Shown here in pieces: positions 1 through 5,339 of a DNA stretch of 5,413 nucleotides. The translations under genes were made by a program, and so were the position numbers. This stretch comes from Pasteurellaceae bacterium. Its GTDB lineage: Bacteria; Pseudomonadota; Gammaproteobacteria; Enterobacterales; Pasteurellaceae. Position 1 is the first letter of the stretch. The number at the start of each line of letters is the position of its first letter. The notes under the pieces were generated by a model. That model was given only the letters and a program-made list of their open reading frames with translations. It did not search any database and was not told the origin of the DNA. The DNA lies in NCBI GenBank assembly GCA_900756875.1, contig CAAELW010000034.1, positions 1-5,413 on the forward strand, in the 5' to 3' direction.

Positions 1-1
1 A

Positions 2-1363
2 ACAAAGTGCGGTCAGTTTTTAATGTGTTTTTTGATCCTATGGACAACTTACTCAGCGGCAGAGAATCGCGTATTTTCACTTCGCTTAAAACAAGCTCCA
101 ATGGTGGCGACACTCCAGCAACTTGCTCTTGAGCAAAATGCCAATTTAATGATTGATGATGAGCTAGAAGGAACACTTTCATTACAATTAGATAACGTAG
201 ATTTTGATCGTTTATTGCGTTCTGTAGCAAAAATCAAAGGGCTCTCTTTTTATCAAGAAAATAATATTTATTATTTAAGCAAGCCTTCTCAACATGAACA
301 ATATGCAGAGAAAATGACTGAACCTATGGCGATTATCGGAGAAAGTTTATCTAGTGAAACGCCACTTGTGAGTACAACGGTTAAACTGCATTTTGCCAAG
401 GCCTCTGATGTGATGAAATCTTTAACAACTGGTAGTGGTTCTTTGCTTTCACCTAGCGGCACAATTACATTTGATGACCGAAGCAATGTATTACTGATTC
501 AGGATGATGCACGTTCACTCAAAAATATTAAAAAATTGATTGCAGAGCTGGATAAACCCATTGAGCAAATCGTGATTGAAGCACGTATTGTGACGATTAC
601 TGATGAAAGCTTGAAAGAATTAGGCGTGCGTTGGGGCATTTTTAATCCTACTGAGGCAGCTCATCGTGTGGGTGGAAGCTTAGATGCGAATGGCTTTAGT
701 AATATCAGTAATAATTTAAACGTGAATTTTGCGACAACGGTCACGCCAGCTGGATCATTAGCACTTCAAGTAGCCAAAATTAATGGCCGATTATTAGACT
801 TAGAATTAACCGCACTTGAACGTGAAAATAACGTAGAAATTATTGCAAGCCCTCGCTTACTTACGACCAACAAGAAAAGTGCAAGCATCAAACAAGGGAC
901 AGAAATTCCTTATGTGGTGACGAATGGGAAAAATGATACACAGTCAGTGGAGTTTCGCGAGGCCGTCTTAGGATTAGAAGTCACGCCGCATATTTCTAAG
1001 GATAATAATATTTTATTGGATTTATTAGTGAGTCAAAATTCCCCGGGGAATCGCGTGGCTTACGGGCAAAATGAAGTGGTATCCATTGATAAACAAGAAA
1101 TTAATACGCAAGTGTTTGCCAAAGATGGCGAAACGATTGTATTGGGTGGTGTATTCCACGATACGATCACGAAAGGTGTCGATAAAGTACCTTTGTTGGG
1201 CGATATTCCAGGTATTAAACGCTTATTTAGTAAGGAAAGCGAACGTCATCAAAAACGAGAACTCGTAATTTTTGTGACCCCTCATATTTTGAAACAAGGT
1301 GAAAGAATGGAAATGGCCAAAAAAGAAAAGCATTTTAAGCAAGTTGAAAAAGCAAAAAAATAA
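2..1363 (+). CDS. comE: ComE, competence type IV pilus secretin (PilQ-type), 5'-partial
   Basis: Outer-membrane secretin that forms the gated ring through which the competence pilus, and then DNA, crosses the outer membrane. The reading frame is open to the left window edge. The first Met in frame is at 23, but the residues before it (TKCGQFL) followed by MCFLIL align with the H. influenzae ComE signal peptide as I recall it (LKCGYFLVCF), so the true start probably lies a few codons outside the window. Numbering from Met 23: an STN/N0-like domain at about 15-65, a short NolW-like N1 domain at about 115-180 (LHFAKASDVMKSL, then DDRSNVLLIQD), and the secretin domain at about 250-425. The secretin signature VPLLGDIPGIKRLF begins at residue 389, and the tail is lysine-rich. 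The length of about 453 visible residues fits the family (about 445). It is followed 19 bp later by comF on the same strand, as in the comA-F operon. An uptake sequence overlaps its stop codon. Identification is confident; the exact start is not visible. Confidence 0.95.
   Translation, partial: TKCGQFLMCFLILWTTYSAAENRVFSLRLKQAPMVATLQQLALEQNANLMIDDELEGTLSLQLDNVDFDRLLRSVAKIKGLSFYQENNIYYLSKPSQHEQYAEKMTEPMAIIGESLSSETPLVSTTVKLHFAKASDVMKSLTTGSGSLLSPSGTITFDDRSNVLLIQDDARSLKNIKKLIAELDKPIEQIVIEARIVTITDESLKELGVRWGIFNPTEAAHRVGGSLDANGFSNISNNLNVNFATTVTPAGSLALQVAKINGRLLDLELTALERENNVEIIASPRLLTTNKKSASIKQGTEIPYVVTNGKNDTQSVEFREAVLGLEVTPHISKDNNILLDLLVSQNSPGNRVAYGQNEVVSIDKQEINTQVFAKDGETIVLGGVFHDTITKGVDKVPLLGDIPGIKRLFSKESERHQKRELVIFVTPHILKQGERMEMAKKEKHFKQVEKAKK
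5..13 (+). other. DNA uptake sequence (USS), exact, in comE signal-peptide codons
   Basis: AAGTGCGGT, the Hin-type uptake core. In the comE frame it encodes Lys-Cys-Gly of the signal peptide, a position where H. influenzae ComE also has KCG as I recall. Confidence 0.9.
809..817 (-). other. DNA uptake sequence (USS), exact, inside comE
   Basis: ACCGCACTT on the plus strand, antisense to comE, encoding Thr-Ala-Leu in the secretin domain (LTALERE). Confidence 0.9.
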
Positions 1364-1371
1364 AGTGCGGT
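1363..1371 (+). other. DNA uptake sequence (USS), exact, overlapping the comE stop codon
   Basis: AAGTGCGGT starts at the last base of the comE TAA and is followed by CAATTT, in agreement with the extended AT-rich half of the uptake motif. It fills half of the 19-bp comE-comF gap. Confidence 0.9.
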
Positions 1372-1382
1372 CAATTTCTCTT

Positions 1383-2072
1383 ATGTTTTCTCATTTTTTT
1401 CAATTTAGCTGTGTGCATTGCAAGCGATCTATTCATTTGGGGCGAAATGGATTGTGCAGTCGATGTCAGAAGCAAATTAAAGCTTTCCCTTATTGTGGGC
1501 GATGTGGTTCACCCTTACAGCATTATGCAATGGGCTGTGGACATTGTTTGAGAAATGAACCCGCTTGGGATCGTATTGTGATTATTGGGCATTACCTTGA
1601 ACCTCTTTCTTCACTTATTCATCGTTTTAAATTCCAAAAACAGTTTTGGTTAGATCGCAGTTTATCGCGTTTGCTTTATCTTGCGGTGCGAGAGGCGAGA
1701 CGAACACATGGACTCTCGTTGCCTCAGGCGATTATTCCAGTGCCGCTATATCATTTTCGGCAATGGCAACGGGGCTACAACCAGGCTGATTTATTAGCGA
1801 ACTGGTTGAGCCGTTGGTGTCATGTGCCTAACTGTCATCATGTGGTGAAACGGATTAAACATACCCATACTCAGCGAGGTTTAACGGCGAAAGATCGACG
1901 ACACAATCTTAAAAATGCTTTTGCAGTGAATACCAAAAAATCTTTTCCTTATGAACGCGTTGCGTTGGTGGATGATGTGATTACAACCGGCTCAACGCTG
2001 GTAGAGATAGCTAAACAACTTCGAAAATTAGGTGTAAAAGAGATTCAGGTGTGGGGCTTGGCGCGAGCCTAA
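1383..2072 (+). CDS. comF: ComF, competence protein with zinc-finger and phosphoribosyltransferase fold
   Basis: A 229-residue cytoplasmic protein needed for transformation after DNA uptake; its biochemical role is unsettled. Four CxxC pairs at C10/C13, C25/C28, C38/C41 and C52/C55 form the N-terminal zinc-binding region. The C-terminal half is a type I phosphoribosyltransferase fold, with the PRPP-binding-type motif DDVITTGST at about 197-205 and the family motif IPVPLYHFRQWQRGYNQA earlier. I chose ATG 1383 because it lines up with the start of H. influenzae ComF (MNFFKFRCIHC, from memory). The same frame is open further upstream to ATG 1299, but that would overlap comE by 65 bp and add an unrelated Lys-rich stretch. 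No good Shine-Dalgarno sequence precedes 1383; with only 19 bp to the comE stop, translational coupling is likely. No strong terminator follows, so some read-through into nfuA is possible. Confidence 0.93.
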   Translation: MFSHFFQFSCVHCKRSIHLGRNGLCSRCQKQIKAFPYCGRCGSPLQHYAMGCGHCLRNEPAWDRIVIIGHYLEPLSSLIHRFKFQKQFWLDRSLSRLLYLAVREARRTHGLSLPQAIIPVPLYHFRQWQRGYNQADLLANWLSRWCHVPNCHHVVKRIKHTHTQRGLTAKDRRHNLKNAFAVNTKKSFPYERVALVDDVITTGSTLVEIAKQLRKLGVKEIQVWGLARA

Positions 2073-2119
2073 ATTTTTAAAGATAGGATTTATCTATATC
2101 TATAAAATAGGAATAAATG

Positions 2120-2148
2120 TAGAAAAAATTGCCGTATAGGAGTATCAT
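2120..2148 (+). promoter_or_regulatory. Candidate nfuA promoter
   Basis: TAGAAA (2120-2125, four of six -35 positions) and TATCAT (2143-2148, five of six -10 positions) are 17 bp apart, with a predicted start near 2155 and a leader of about 30 nt. No IscR or other Fe-S regulator site that I can recognise is present. AT-rich DNA gives such matches by chance, so confidence is low. Confidence 0.3.
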
Positions 2149-2149
2149 T

Positions 2150-2168
2150 CTTGATATATTGCATCAAG
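2150..2168. repeat. Small inverted repeat in the nfuA leader
   Basis: CTTGAT (2150-2155), 7 nt, ATCAAG (2163-2168). It would overlap the predicted start site and lies 4 nt before the AGGA ribosome-binding site. It could be a small operator or a weak RNA hairpin; no known regulator is assigned. Confidence 0.35.
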
Positions 2169-2184
2169 TATTAGGACTTTATTT

Positions 2185-2769
2185 ATGGAACAAATTTTTA
2201 TTTCAGATGCTGCACAAGCACATTTTCGGAAACTTTTAGATACACAAGAAGAAGGTACAAATATTCGTATTTTTGTCGTGAATCCGGGTACACCTGGAGC
2301 GGAATGTGGCGTATCTTATTGCCCGCCAAATTCAGTTGAAGCGACTGATACTGAAATGAAATACGATACTTTTTCAGCATTTGTGGATGAGATTAGTTTA
2401 CCGTTTTTAGAGGATGCGGAAATTGATTATGTAACCGAAGAGCTTGGCGCTCAGCTTACTTTAAAAGCGCCTAACGCAAAAATGCGTAAAGTTGCGGATG
2501 ATGCGCCTTTAATTGAGCGCGTAGAGTATGTGATTCAAACACAAATTAACCCACAATTAGCCAGCCATGGCGGTAAAATCACGTTAATTGAAATTACCGA
2601 TGATGGTTATGCTGTTCTACAATTTGGTGGTGGCTGTAACGGTTGTTCAATGGTGGATGTCACCTTAAAAGACGGGGTGGAGAAACAGTTAGTTTCGCTC
2701 TTCCCGAATGAATTAAAAGGTGCAAGAGATGTAACAGAACACCAACGTGGTGAACATTCTTATTATTAG
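2185..2769 (+). CDS. nfuA: NfuA, Fe-S cluster carrier/scaffold protein
   Basis: A 194-residue carrier of 4Fe-4S clusters that delivers them to target apoproteins and helps under oxidative stress or iron limitation. The N-terminal domain (about 1-95) is a degenerate A-type scaffold with C41 and C46 in ECGVSYC. The C-terminal Nfu domain (about 108-185) carries the cluster-ligating pair C151-x2-C154 in GGGCNGCSM. The sequence tracks E. coli NfuA (191 residues) throughout, including the ending [10 protein letters not shown]. The start at 2185 has AGGA at 2173-2176, 8 nt upstream, and fits the E. coli start to within a few residues. It sits 112 bp after comF, as in H. influenzae, and ends at a strong terminator facing comM. 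This was formerly annotated yhgI/gntY; there is no direct link to competence. Confidence 0.96.
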   Translation: MEQIFISDAAQAHFRKLLDTQEEGTNIRIFVVNPGTPGAECGVSYCPPNSVEATDTEMKYDTFSAFVDEISLPFLEDAEIDYVTEELGAQLTLKAPNAKMRKVADDAPLIERVEYVIQTQINPQLASHGGKITLIEITDDGYAVLQFGGGCNGCSMVDVTLKDGVEKQLVSLFPNELKGARDVTEHQRGEHSYY

Positions 2770-2782
2770 TAATCGAAGATAA

Positions 2783-2814
2783 AAAAGGGCGAATCATTCG
2801 CCCTTTTATTTTTT
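2783..2814. terminator. Bidirectional Rho-independent terminator between nfuA and comM
   Basis: A perfect 11-bp stem, AAAAGGGCGAA (2783-2793) with TTCGCCCTTTT (2797-2807), around loop TCA. It is followed on the plus strand by ATTTTTT and on the minus strand by a T run (the complement of the A run at 2781-2786), so it can stop transcripts from both nfuA and comM. The comM stop codon (2813-2815) lies in its downstream T tract, so the terminator begins immediately at the comM end. Confidence 0.9.
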
Positions 2815-4342
2815 AAGCAGAAGATAATTTCTGTAGCAATCGATCCATGGCTCGATATCCGAGCGCTTCAGCTAAATGGGGTTGCTGTATTTCTTTTTCG
2901 TCATTTAAATCAGCAATCGTGCGTGAGACTTTTAAAATCCGATGATAGGCTCTTACTGAAAGTCCAAGCTTATTCAGTGCACTCTCAAGGAATAATGCAT
3001 CTTTATCTTGTAATTTACAGTCTCGTTCAATTTCTTTGCTTGAAAGATACGCATTGATTTTACCGGCTCGAGCAAGTTGAATTTCCCTCACTTTTAACAC
3101 TTTTTCTCGTACTTGTTGGCTTGTCTCACCTCTATCCCCTGTATTCTGTAAGCTACCTTGTGGCAGAAGAGGTACTTCAATAGATAAATCAAAGCGATCT
3201 AAAAATGGCCCCGAAAGTCGGTTTAAATAACGCATCACTTGCTGAGGTGAGGTACGATTATGTGTTCCAGTATAATGCCCAGTTGGACTTGGATTCATCG
3301 CGGCAACGAGTTGAAAGCGAGCGGGGAACTGGATTTTCGCATTGGCACGCGAAATAATAATTTCTCCACTTTCTAAGGGCTGTCGAAGTGCATCAAGCAC
3401 TTTACGCTCAAACTCAGGCAATTCATCAAGAAAAAGTACGCCGTTATGTGCGAGCGATATTTCGCCTGGTTTTGGAATGGTTCCTCCACCTACTAAGGCA
3501 GGTAATGAGGCACTATGATGTGGTGCTCGAAACGGACGTTGTTTCCAGTTATGAAAATTTAATTCATTTTGTACTAAGCTCGTAACCGAAGCGGTTTCAA
3601 TCGCTTCTAAATCCGTCATTTCAGGGAGCAATGCAGTGAGACGGCTTGCCAACATGGTTTTACCCGTCCCTGGTGGCCCTAAAAAGAGTAGGTTGTGCTG
3701 ACCAGCGGCAGCTATTGTTAGTGCTCGTTTAGCATGTTGCTGACCAATAATATCGGTCAAATCTAAGTGATTTTTAGCTGAAAATCCGACCGCACTTTCT
3801 TGTGCGAGTAATGAGGCCAAAGGTAATTTTTCTTGATTATTTAAGAATTGCACGACTTCCAAAAGGTTTTTTGCGAAATAAGTCTCTTGCTCTGAGACAA
3901 GCGAAGCCTCATTGGCATTTTGATAAGCGATAATGGGGGATCGTTTCGCTTTTTGTGCCGCTAAAATGGCGGGAATCACGCCGTGTACACCGCGTAATTC
4001 ACCTGTTAATGCGAGCTCGCCAACGAATTCAAACTGTTTTAAACGACTGCCATCAAGTTGATCTGATGCAGCTAAAATACCGATTGCAATAGGTAAATCA
4101 AATCGTCCCCCTTCTTTGGGTAAATCGGCCGGTGCAAGATTGACGGTGATGCGTTTAGCAGGATATTTGAACTGGGCATTTATTAATGCACTTCTGACAC
4201 GATCTTGCGCTTCTTTTACTGTTTTTTCAGGCAGACCAACTAAGGTAAATCCAGGCTTTCCGTTACTTAAGTGTACTTCAATGGTAACAAGAGGAGCTTG
4301 TACGCCCATTGAGGCACGGCTATAAACAATGGCAAGAGACAT
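2813..4342 (-). CDS. comM: ComM, MCM-like AAA+ branch-migration helicase for natural transformation
   Basis: A 509-residue hexameric AAA+ ATPase of the YifB/magnesium-chelatase-like family. In naturally competent bacteria it promotes branch migration so that incoming single strands integrate over longer tracts. Domains: an N-terminal ChlI/Lon-protease-like domain (about 20-140, with TVNLAPADLPKEGGRFDLPI), a linker of about 45 residues, the AAA+ core (about 195-400) with Walker A GPPGTGKT at 222-229 (K228) and Walker B VLFLDE ending at D306-E307, then LSGPFLDRFDL, and a C-terminal Mg-chelatase-type helical domain (about 410-505). The length is normal for the family. The start is supported by AAGGAA at 4353-4348, 5 nt from the ATG. 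It is convergent with nfuA, with the stop codon inside the shared terminator's T/A tract. A perfect CRP-S site about 96 bp upstream indicates competence control. An uptake sequence is built into the linker codons (about residues 182-185). Confidence 0.96.
   Translation of the reverse strand: MSLAIVYSRASMGVQAPLVTIEVHLSNGKPGFTLVGLPEKTVKEAQDRVRSALINAQFKYPAKRITVNLAPADLPKEGGRFDLPIAIGILAASDQLDGSRLKQFEFVGELALTGELRGVHGVIPAILAAQKAKRSPIIAYQNANEASLVSEQETYFAKNLLEVVQFLNNQEKLPLASLLAQESAVGFSAKNHLDLTDIIGQQHAKRALTIAAAGQHNLLFLGPPGTGKTMLASRLTALLPEMTDLEAIETASVTSLVQNELNFHNWKQRPFRAPHHSASLPALVGGGTIPKPGEISLAHNGVLFLDELPEFERKVLDALRQPLESGEIIISRANAKIQFPARFQLVAAMNPSPTGHYTGTHNRTSPQQVMRYLNRLSGPFLDRFDLSIEVPLLPQGSLQNTGDRGETSQQVREKVLKVREIQLARAGKINAYLSSKEIERDCKLQDKDALFLESALNKLGLSVRAYHRILKVSRTIADLNDEKEIQQPHLAEALGYRAMDRLLQKLSSA
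3789..3797 (-). other. DNA uptake sequence (USS), exact, in the comM linker
   Basis: ACCGCACTT on the plus strand; in the comM sense it reads AAGTGCGGT and encodes part of Glu-Ser-Ala-Val at about residues 182-185, in the linker between the N-terminal domain and the AAA+ core. Confidence 0.9.
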
Positions 4343-4354
4343 TCAGATTCCTTA

Positions 4355-4363
4355 AAGTGCAGT
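4355..4363 (+). other. Degenerate uptake sequence in the comM leader
   Basis: AAGTGCAGT, one mismatch from the uptake core, followed by the A-rich CAAAAAT expected of the extended motif. It lies 2 nt upstream of the comM ribosome-binding site. Confidence 0.5.
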
Positions 4364-4377
4364 CAAAAATAATTAGA

Positions 4378-4390
4378 TTTTCGCACTATA
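4378..4390 (-). promoter_or_regulatory. Probable comM promoter -10 and start-site region
   Basis: On the minus strand TATAGT (4390-4385) matches the -10 consensus at five of six positions and predicts a transcription start near 4378. That puts the centre of the CRP-S site (4438.5) at about -60.5, close to the class I spacing of -61.5. There is no good -35 element, as expected for an activator-dependent promoter. A rival -10, TATGAT at 4414-4409, would place the CRP-S centre near -36.5, which fits class II spacing less well. The start site is inferred, not seen. Confidence 0.5.
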
Positions 4391-4431
4391 AAAAAAGCAC
4401 AGAATGAAATCATACATCCTGTACTTTTTTT
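4390..4431 (-). terminator. Rho-independent terminator of engB
   Basis: The arms 4390-4406 and 4415-4431 pair as A7G/CT7, one mismatch, ACAG/CTGT, one mismatch, ATG/CAT, around an 8-nt loop. Read on the minus strand it ends in a run of seven T, a typical terminator, about 40 nt after the engB stop. The T run joins directly onto the proposed comM -10 (TTTTTTTATAGT), and the opposite end touches the CRP-S site. GC content is low, so termination may be partial. Confidence 0.6.
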
Positions 4432-4446
4432 GCGATCTTGATCGCA
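4431..4446 (-). promoter_or_regulatory. CRP-S site (Sxy-dependent competence regulatory element) upstream of comM
   Basis: The sequence TGCGATCTTGATCGCA is a perfect palindrome except for its central two bases. It matches the CRP-S core TGCGA-N6-TCGCA exactly, flanked by T-rich and A-rich DNA. CRP-S sites drive the Pasteurellaceae competence regulon and need both cAMP-CRP and Sxy; the cytosine core half-site (TGCGA rather than TGTGA) is what distinguishes them from ordinary CRP sites. comM belongs to this regulon in H. influenzae. The site lies between the engB stop codon (26 nt away) and the engB terminator hairpin. It contains two overlapping GATC (Dam) sites at 4434-4437 and 4440-4443. Identification is by motif and context. 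Confidence 0.85.
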
Positions 4447-4471
4447 GAAATTACTTTTTCTTGATAAAAAA

Positions 4472-5086
4472 CTACGAGAAAAGTGGCGCAAACCAACTAT
4501 CTAACTTGGCTGCCAACTTATCAATGCCAATTTTGTTTTGTGCAGAAAAGGCTTCGACTTGAATATCACCTTGGAAGGGTAAAATGGCTTCACGTACCAT
4601 TTTGACTTGTTTGCTACGCGCGCTTTGACTGAGCTTATCCGCTTTAGTTAAAAGTAACATAACCGGTAAGTCAGCAGAAACTGCCCATTCGATCATTTGT
4701 TGGTCGAGATCTTTTAAAGGGTGGCGAATATCCATTAAAACAACAAGCCCACCTAAACATTCACGCTTTTGCAAATATTCCCCAAGGGATTTTTGCCACT
4801 CGATTTTCATTTTCTCAGGAACAGCAGCATAACCATAGCCGGGTAAATCCACCAATTTACAATTCGGCTCAACCTCAAAAAGGTTGATGAGCTGTGTACG
4901 ACCAGGTGTTTTAGAGGTTCGAGCTAAGCTTTTTTGATTGGTTAATGCATTAAGTGCGGTTGATTTCCCGGCATTTGAACGTCCCGCAAAAGCAATTTCA
5001 ATCCCTGTATCTTCTGGGATAGAACGAATATTTGGAGCACTCGTGAGAAAATGCGTTTTATGATAATTCAGTTTAATTTCAGACAT
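4472..5086 (-). CDS. engB: EngB/YsxC, ribosome-biogenesis GTPase
   Basis: A 204-residue essential GTP-binding protein of the TrmE-Era-EngA-YihA-septin group that takes part in late 50S subunit assembly (also called YihA or YsxC). Motifs visible: G1 GRSNAGKST at 35-43, G2-region threonine in SKTPGRT at about 58-64, G3 DLPG at 80-83, G4 TKAD at 147-150, and G5-like FSA at 180-182. I chose the ATG at 5086 because AAAGGAA (5098-5092) lies 5 nt upstream and the protein then begins MSEIKLNY, as in H. influenzae. The longer frame from 5104 would put the Shine-Dalgarno sequence inside the gene. It is followed by a terminator hairpin (4390-4431) and lies upstream of comM on the same strand. An uptake sequence is built into codons 43-45, right after the P-loop lysine. 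Length and sequence are normal for the family. Confidence 0.96.
   Translation of the reverse strand: MSEIKLNYHKTHFLTSAPNIRSIPEDTGIEIAFAGRSNAGKSTALNALTNQKSLARTSKTPGRTQLINLFEVEPNCKLVDLPGYGYAAVPEKMKIEWQKSLGEYLQKRECLGGLVVLMDIRHPLKDLDQQMIEWAVSADLPVMLLLTKADKLSQSARSKQVKMVREAILPFQGDIQVEAFSAQNKIGIDKLAAKLDSWFAPLFS
4952..4960 (+). other. DNA uptake sequence (USS), exact, in the engB P-loop region
   Basis: AAGTGCGGT on the plus strand, antisense to engB. It encodes Thr43-Ala44-Leu45, directly after Lys41-Ser42 of the G1 motif. Confidence 0.9.
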
Positions 5087-5112
5087 AATGGTTCCTTTCA
5101 TCAATTGACCCT

Positions 5113-5141
5113 AGCATATCACAAATAGAAAAATTGCTGAA
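5113..5141 (-). promoter_or_regulatory. Candidate engB promoter (extended -10)
   Basis: On the minus strand TGATATGCT gives an extended -10 (TG-N-TATGCT, hexamer at 5118-5113) with a poor -35 (TTCAGC, 5141-5136) at 17-bp spacing. It would give a 5' leader of about 20 nt before the start at 5086. The preceding minus-strand gene has its own terminator about 200 bp upstream, so engB needs a promoter in this interval. Confidence 0.4.
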
Positions 5142-5154
5142 ATTGTGAGAGAAC

Positions 5155-5297
5155 ATGGGTTCTGTATTATTTAAAGCATCTTTTTAAAAATAGATAGAAA
5201 TCTTGATGATGTACCGAGTAAAAAGCGCTCCATGTATCGCAAGCGTTATGCGATGTTAGATGATTTGGCTAAAGTAATTGAAGAAAAATTAGAATAG
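5155..5297 (+). pseudogene. Possible frameshifted small gene, unrecognised product
   Basis: Two adjoining plus-strand reading frames look like one interrupted gene. From ATG 5155 the frame reads MGSVLFKASF and stops at TAA 5185. The frame one base back continues FLKIDRNLDDVPSKKR, then MYRKRYAMLDDLAKVIEEKLE, ending at TAG 5295-5297. The switch falls in TTTTTAAAAA (5181-5190). One extra T would join them into a protein of about 47 residues, lysine- and glutamate-rich with a probable amphipathic C-terminal helix. A weak GAGAG (5147-5151) precedes the ATG, and a bidirectional terminator starts 8 nt after the stop, which favours a real 3' end. I do not recognise the family. It could be a decayed gene, a sequencing or assembly error in the homopolymer, or chance coding in intergenic DNA. 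Confidence 0.3.
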
Positions 5298-5307
5298 TAA
5301 AAGTAAA

Positions 5308-5316
5308 AAGTGCGGT
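5308..5316 (+). other. DNA uptake sequence (USS), exact, left arm of terminator
   Basis: AAGTGCGGT, left arm of the USS-pair hairpin before the oppF-like 3' end. Confidence 0.9.
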
Positions 5317-5324
5317 GAATATTA

Positions 5325-5333
5325 ACCGCACTT
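5325..5333 (-). other. DNA uptake sequence (USS), exact, right arm of terminator
   Basis: ACCGCACTT on the plus strand, right arm of the same hairpin, 8 nt from the left copy. Confidence 0.9.
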
Positions 5334-5339
5334 TTGGTT

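Larger units (their letters stand above)
5306..5335. terminator. Inverted pair of uptake sequences forming a terminator
   Basis: AAAAGTGCGGT (5306-5316) and ACCGCACTTTT (5325-5335) form a perfect 11-bp stem with an 8-nt loop. Each arm is one complete DNA uptake sequence (5308-5316 and 5325-5333). On the minus strand the stem ends in TTTTTACTTTTA, a good terminator 4 nt after the oppF-like stop. On the plus strand it ends TTTTGGTTTTA, adequate for the small ORF ending at 5297. Paired uptake sequences acting as terminators are well known in Haemophilus. Confidence 0.88.

Noticed and set aside
1299..1382. Longer comF start at ATG 1299
   Set aside because: It would overlap comE by 65 bp and add a Lys-rich stretch that is simply the comE tail read in another frame; ATG 1383 matches the family start.
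2071..2102. Hairpin AGATA-GGATT-TATCT and TATCTA tandem pair as a comF terminator
   Set aside because: The 5-bp AT stem has no proper T tract; it is ordinary AT-rich intergenic sequence.
3388..3585. Open frames antisense to comM, comE and nfuA (for example 3388-3585 +, 4116-4325 +, 2198-2380 -)
   Set aside because: They are shadows of conserved genes, without ribosome-binding sites or recognisable proteins.
4381..4385. TCGCA half-site near the comM -10
   Set aside because: It has no partner half-site at the correct spacing.
5087..5104. Longer engB start at ATG 5104
   Set aside because: The clear Shine-Dalgarno sequence (5092-5098) lies inside this extension and points to ATG 5086.
5236..5254. 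ATCGCA-N7-TGCGAT inverted repeat as a second CRP-S site
   Set aside because: The half-sites are in the opposite order (TCGCA then TGCGA) with wrong spacing; it is probably coincidental.
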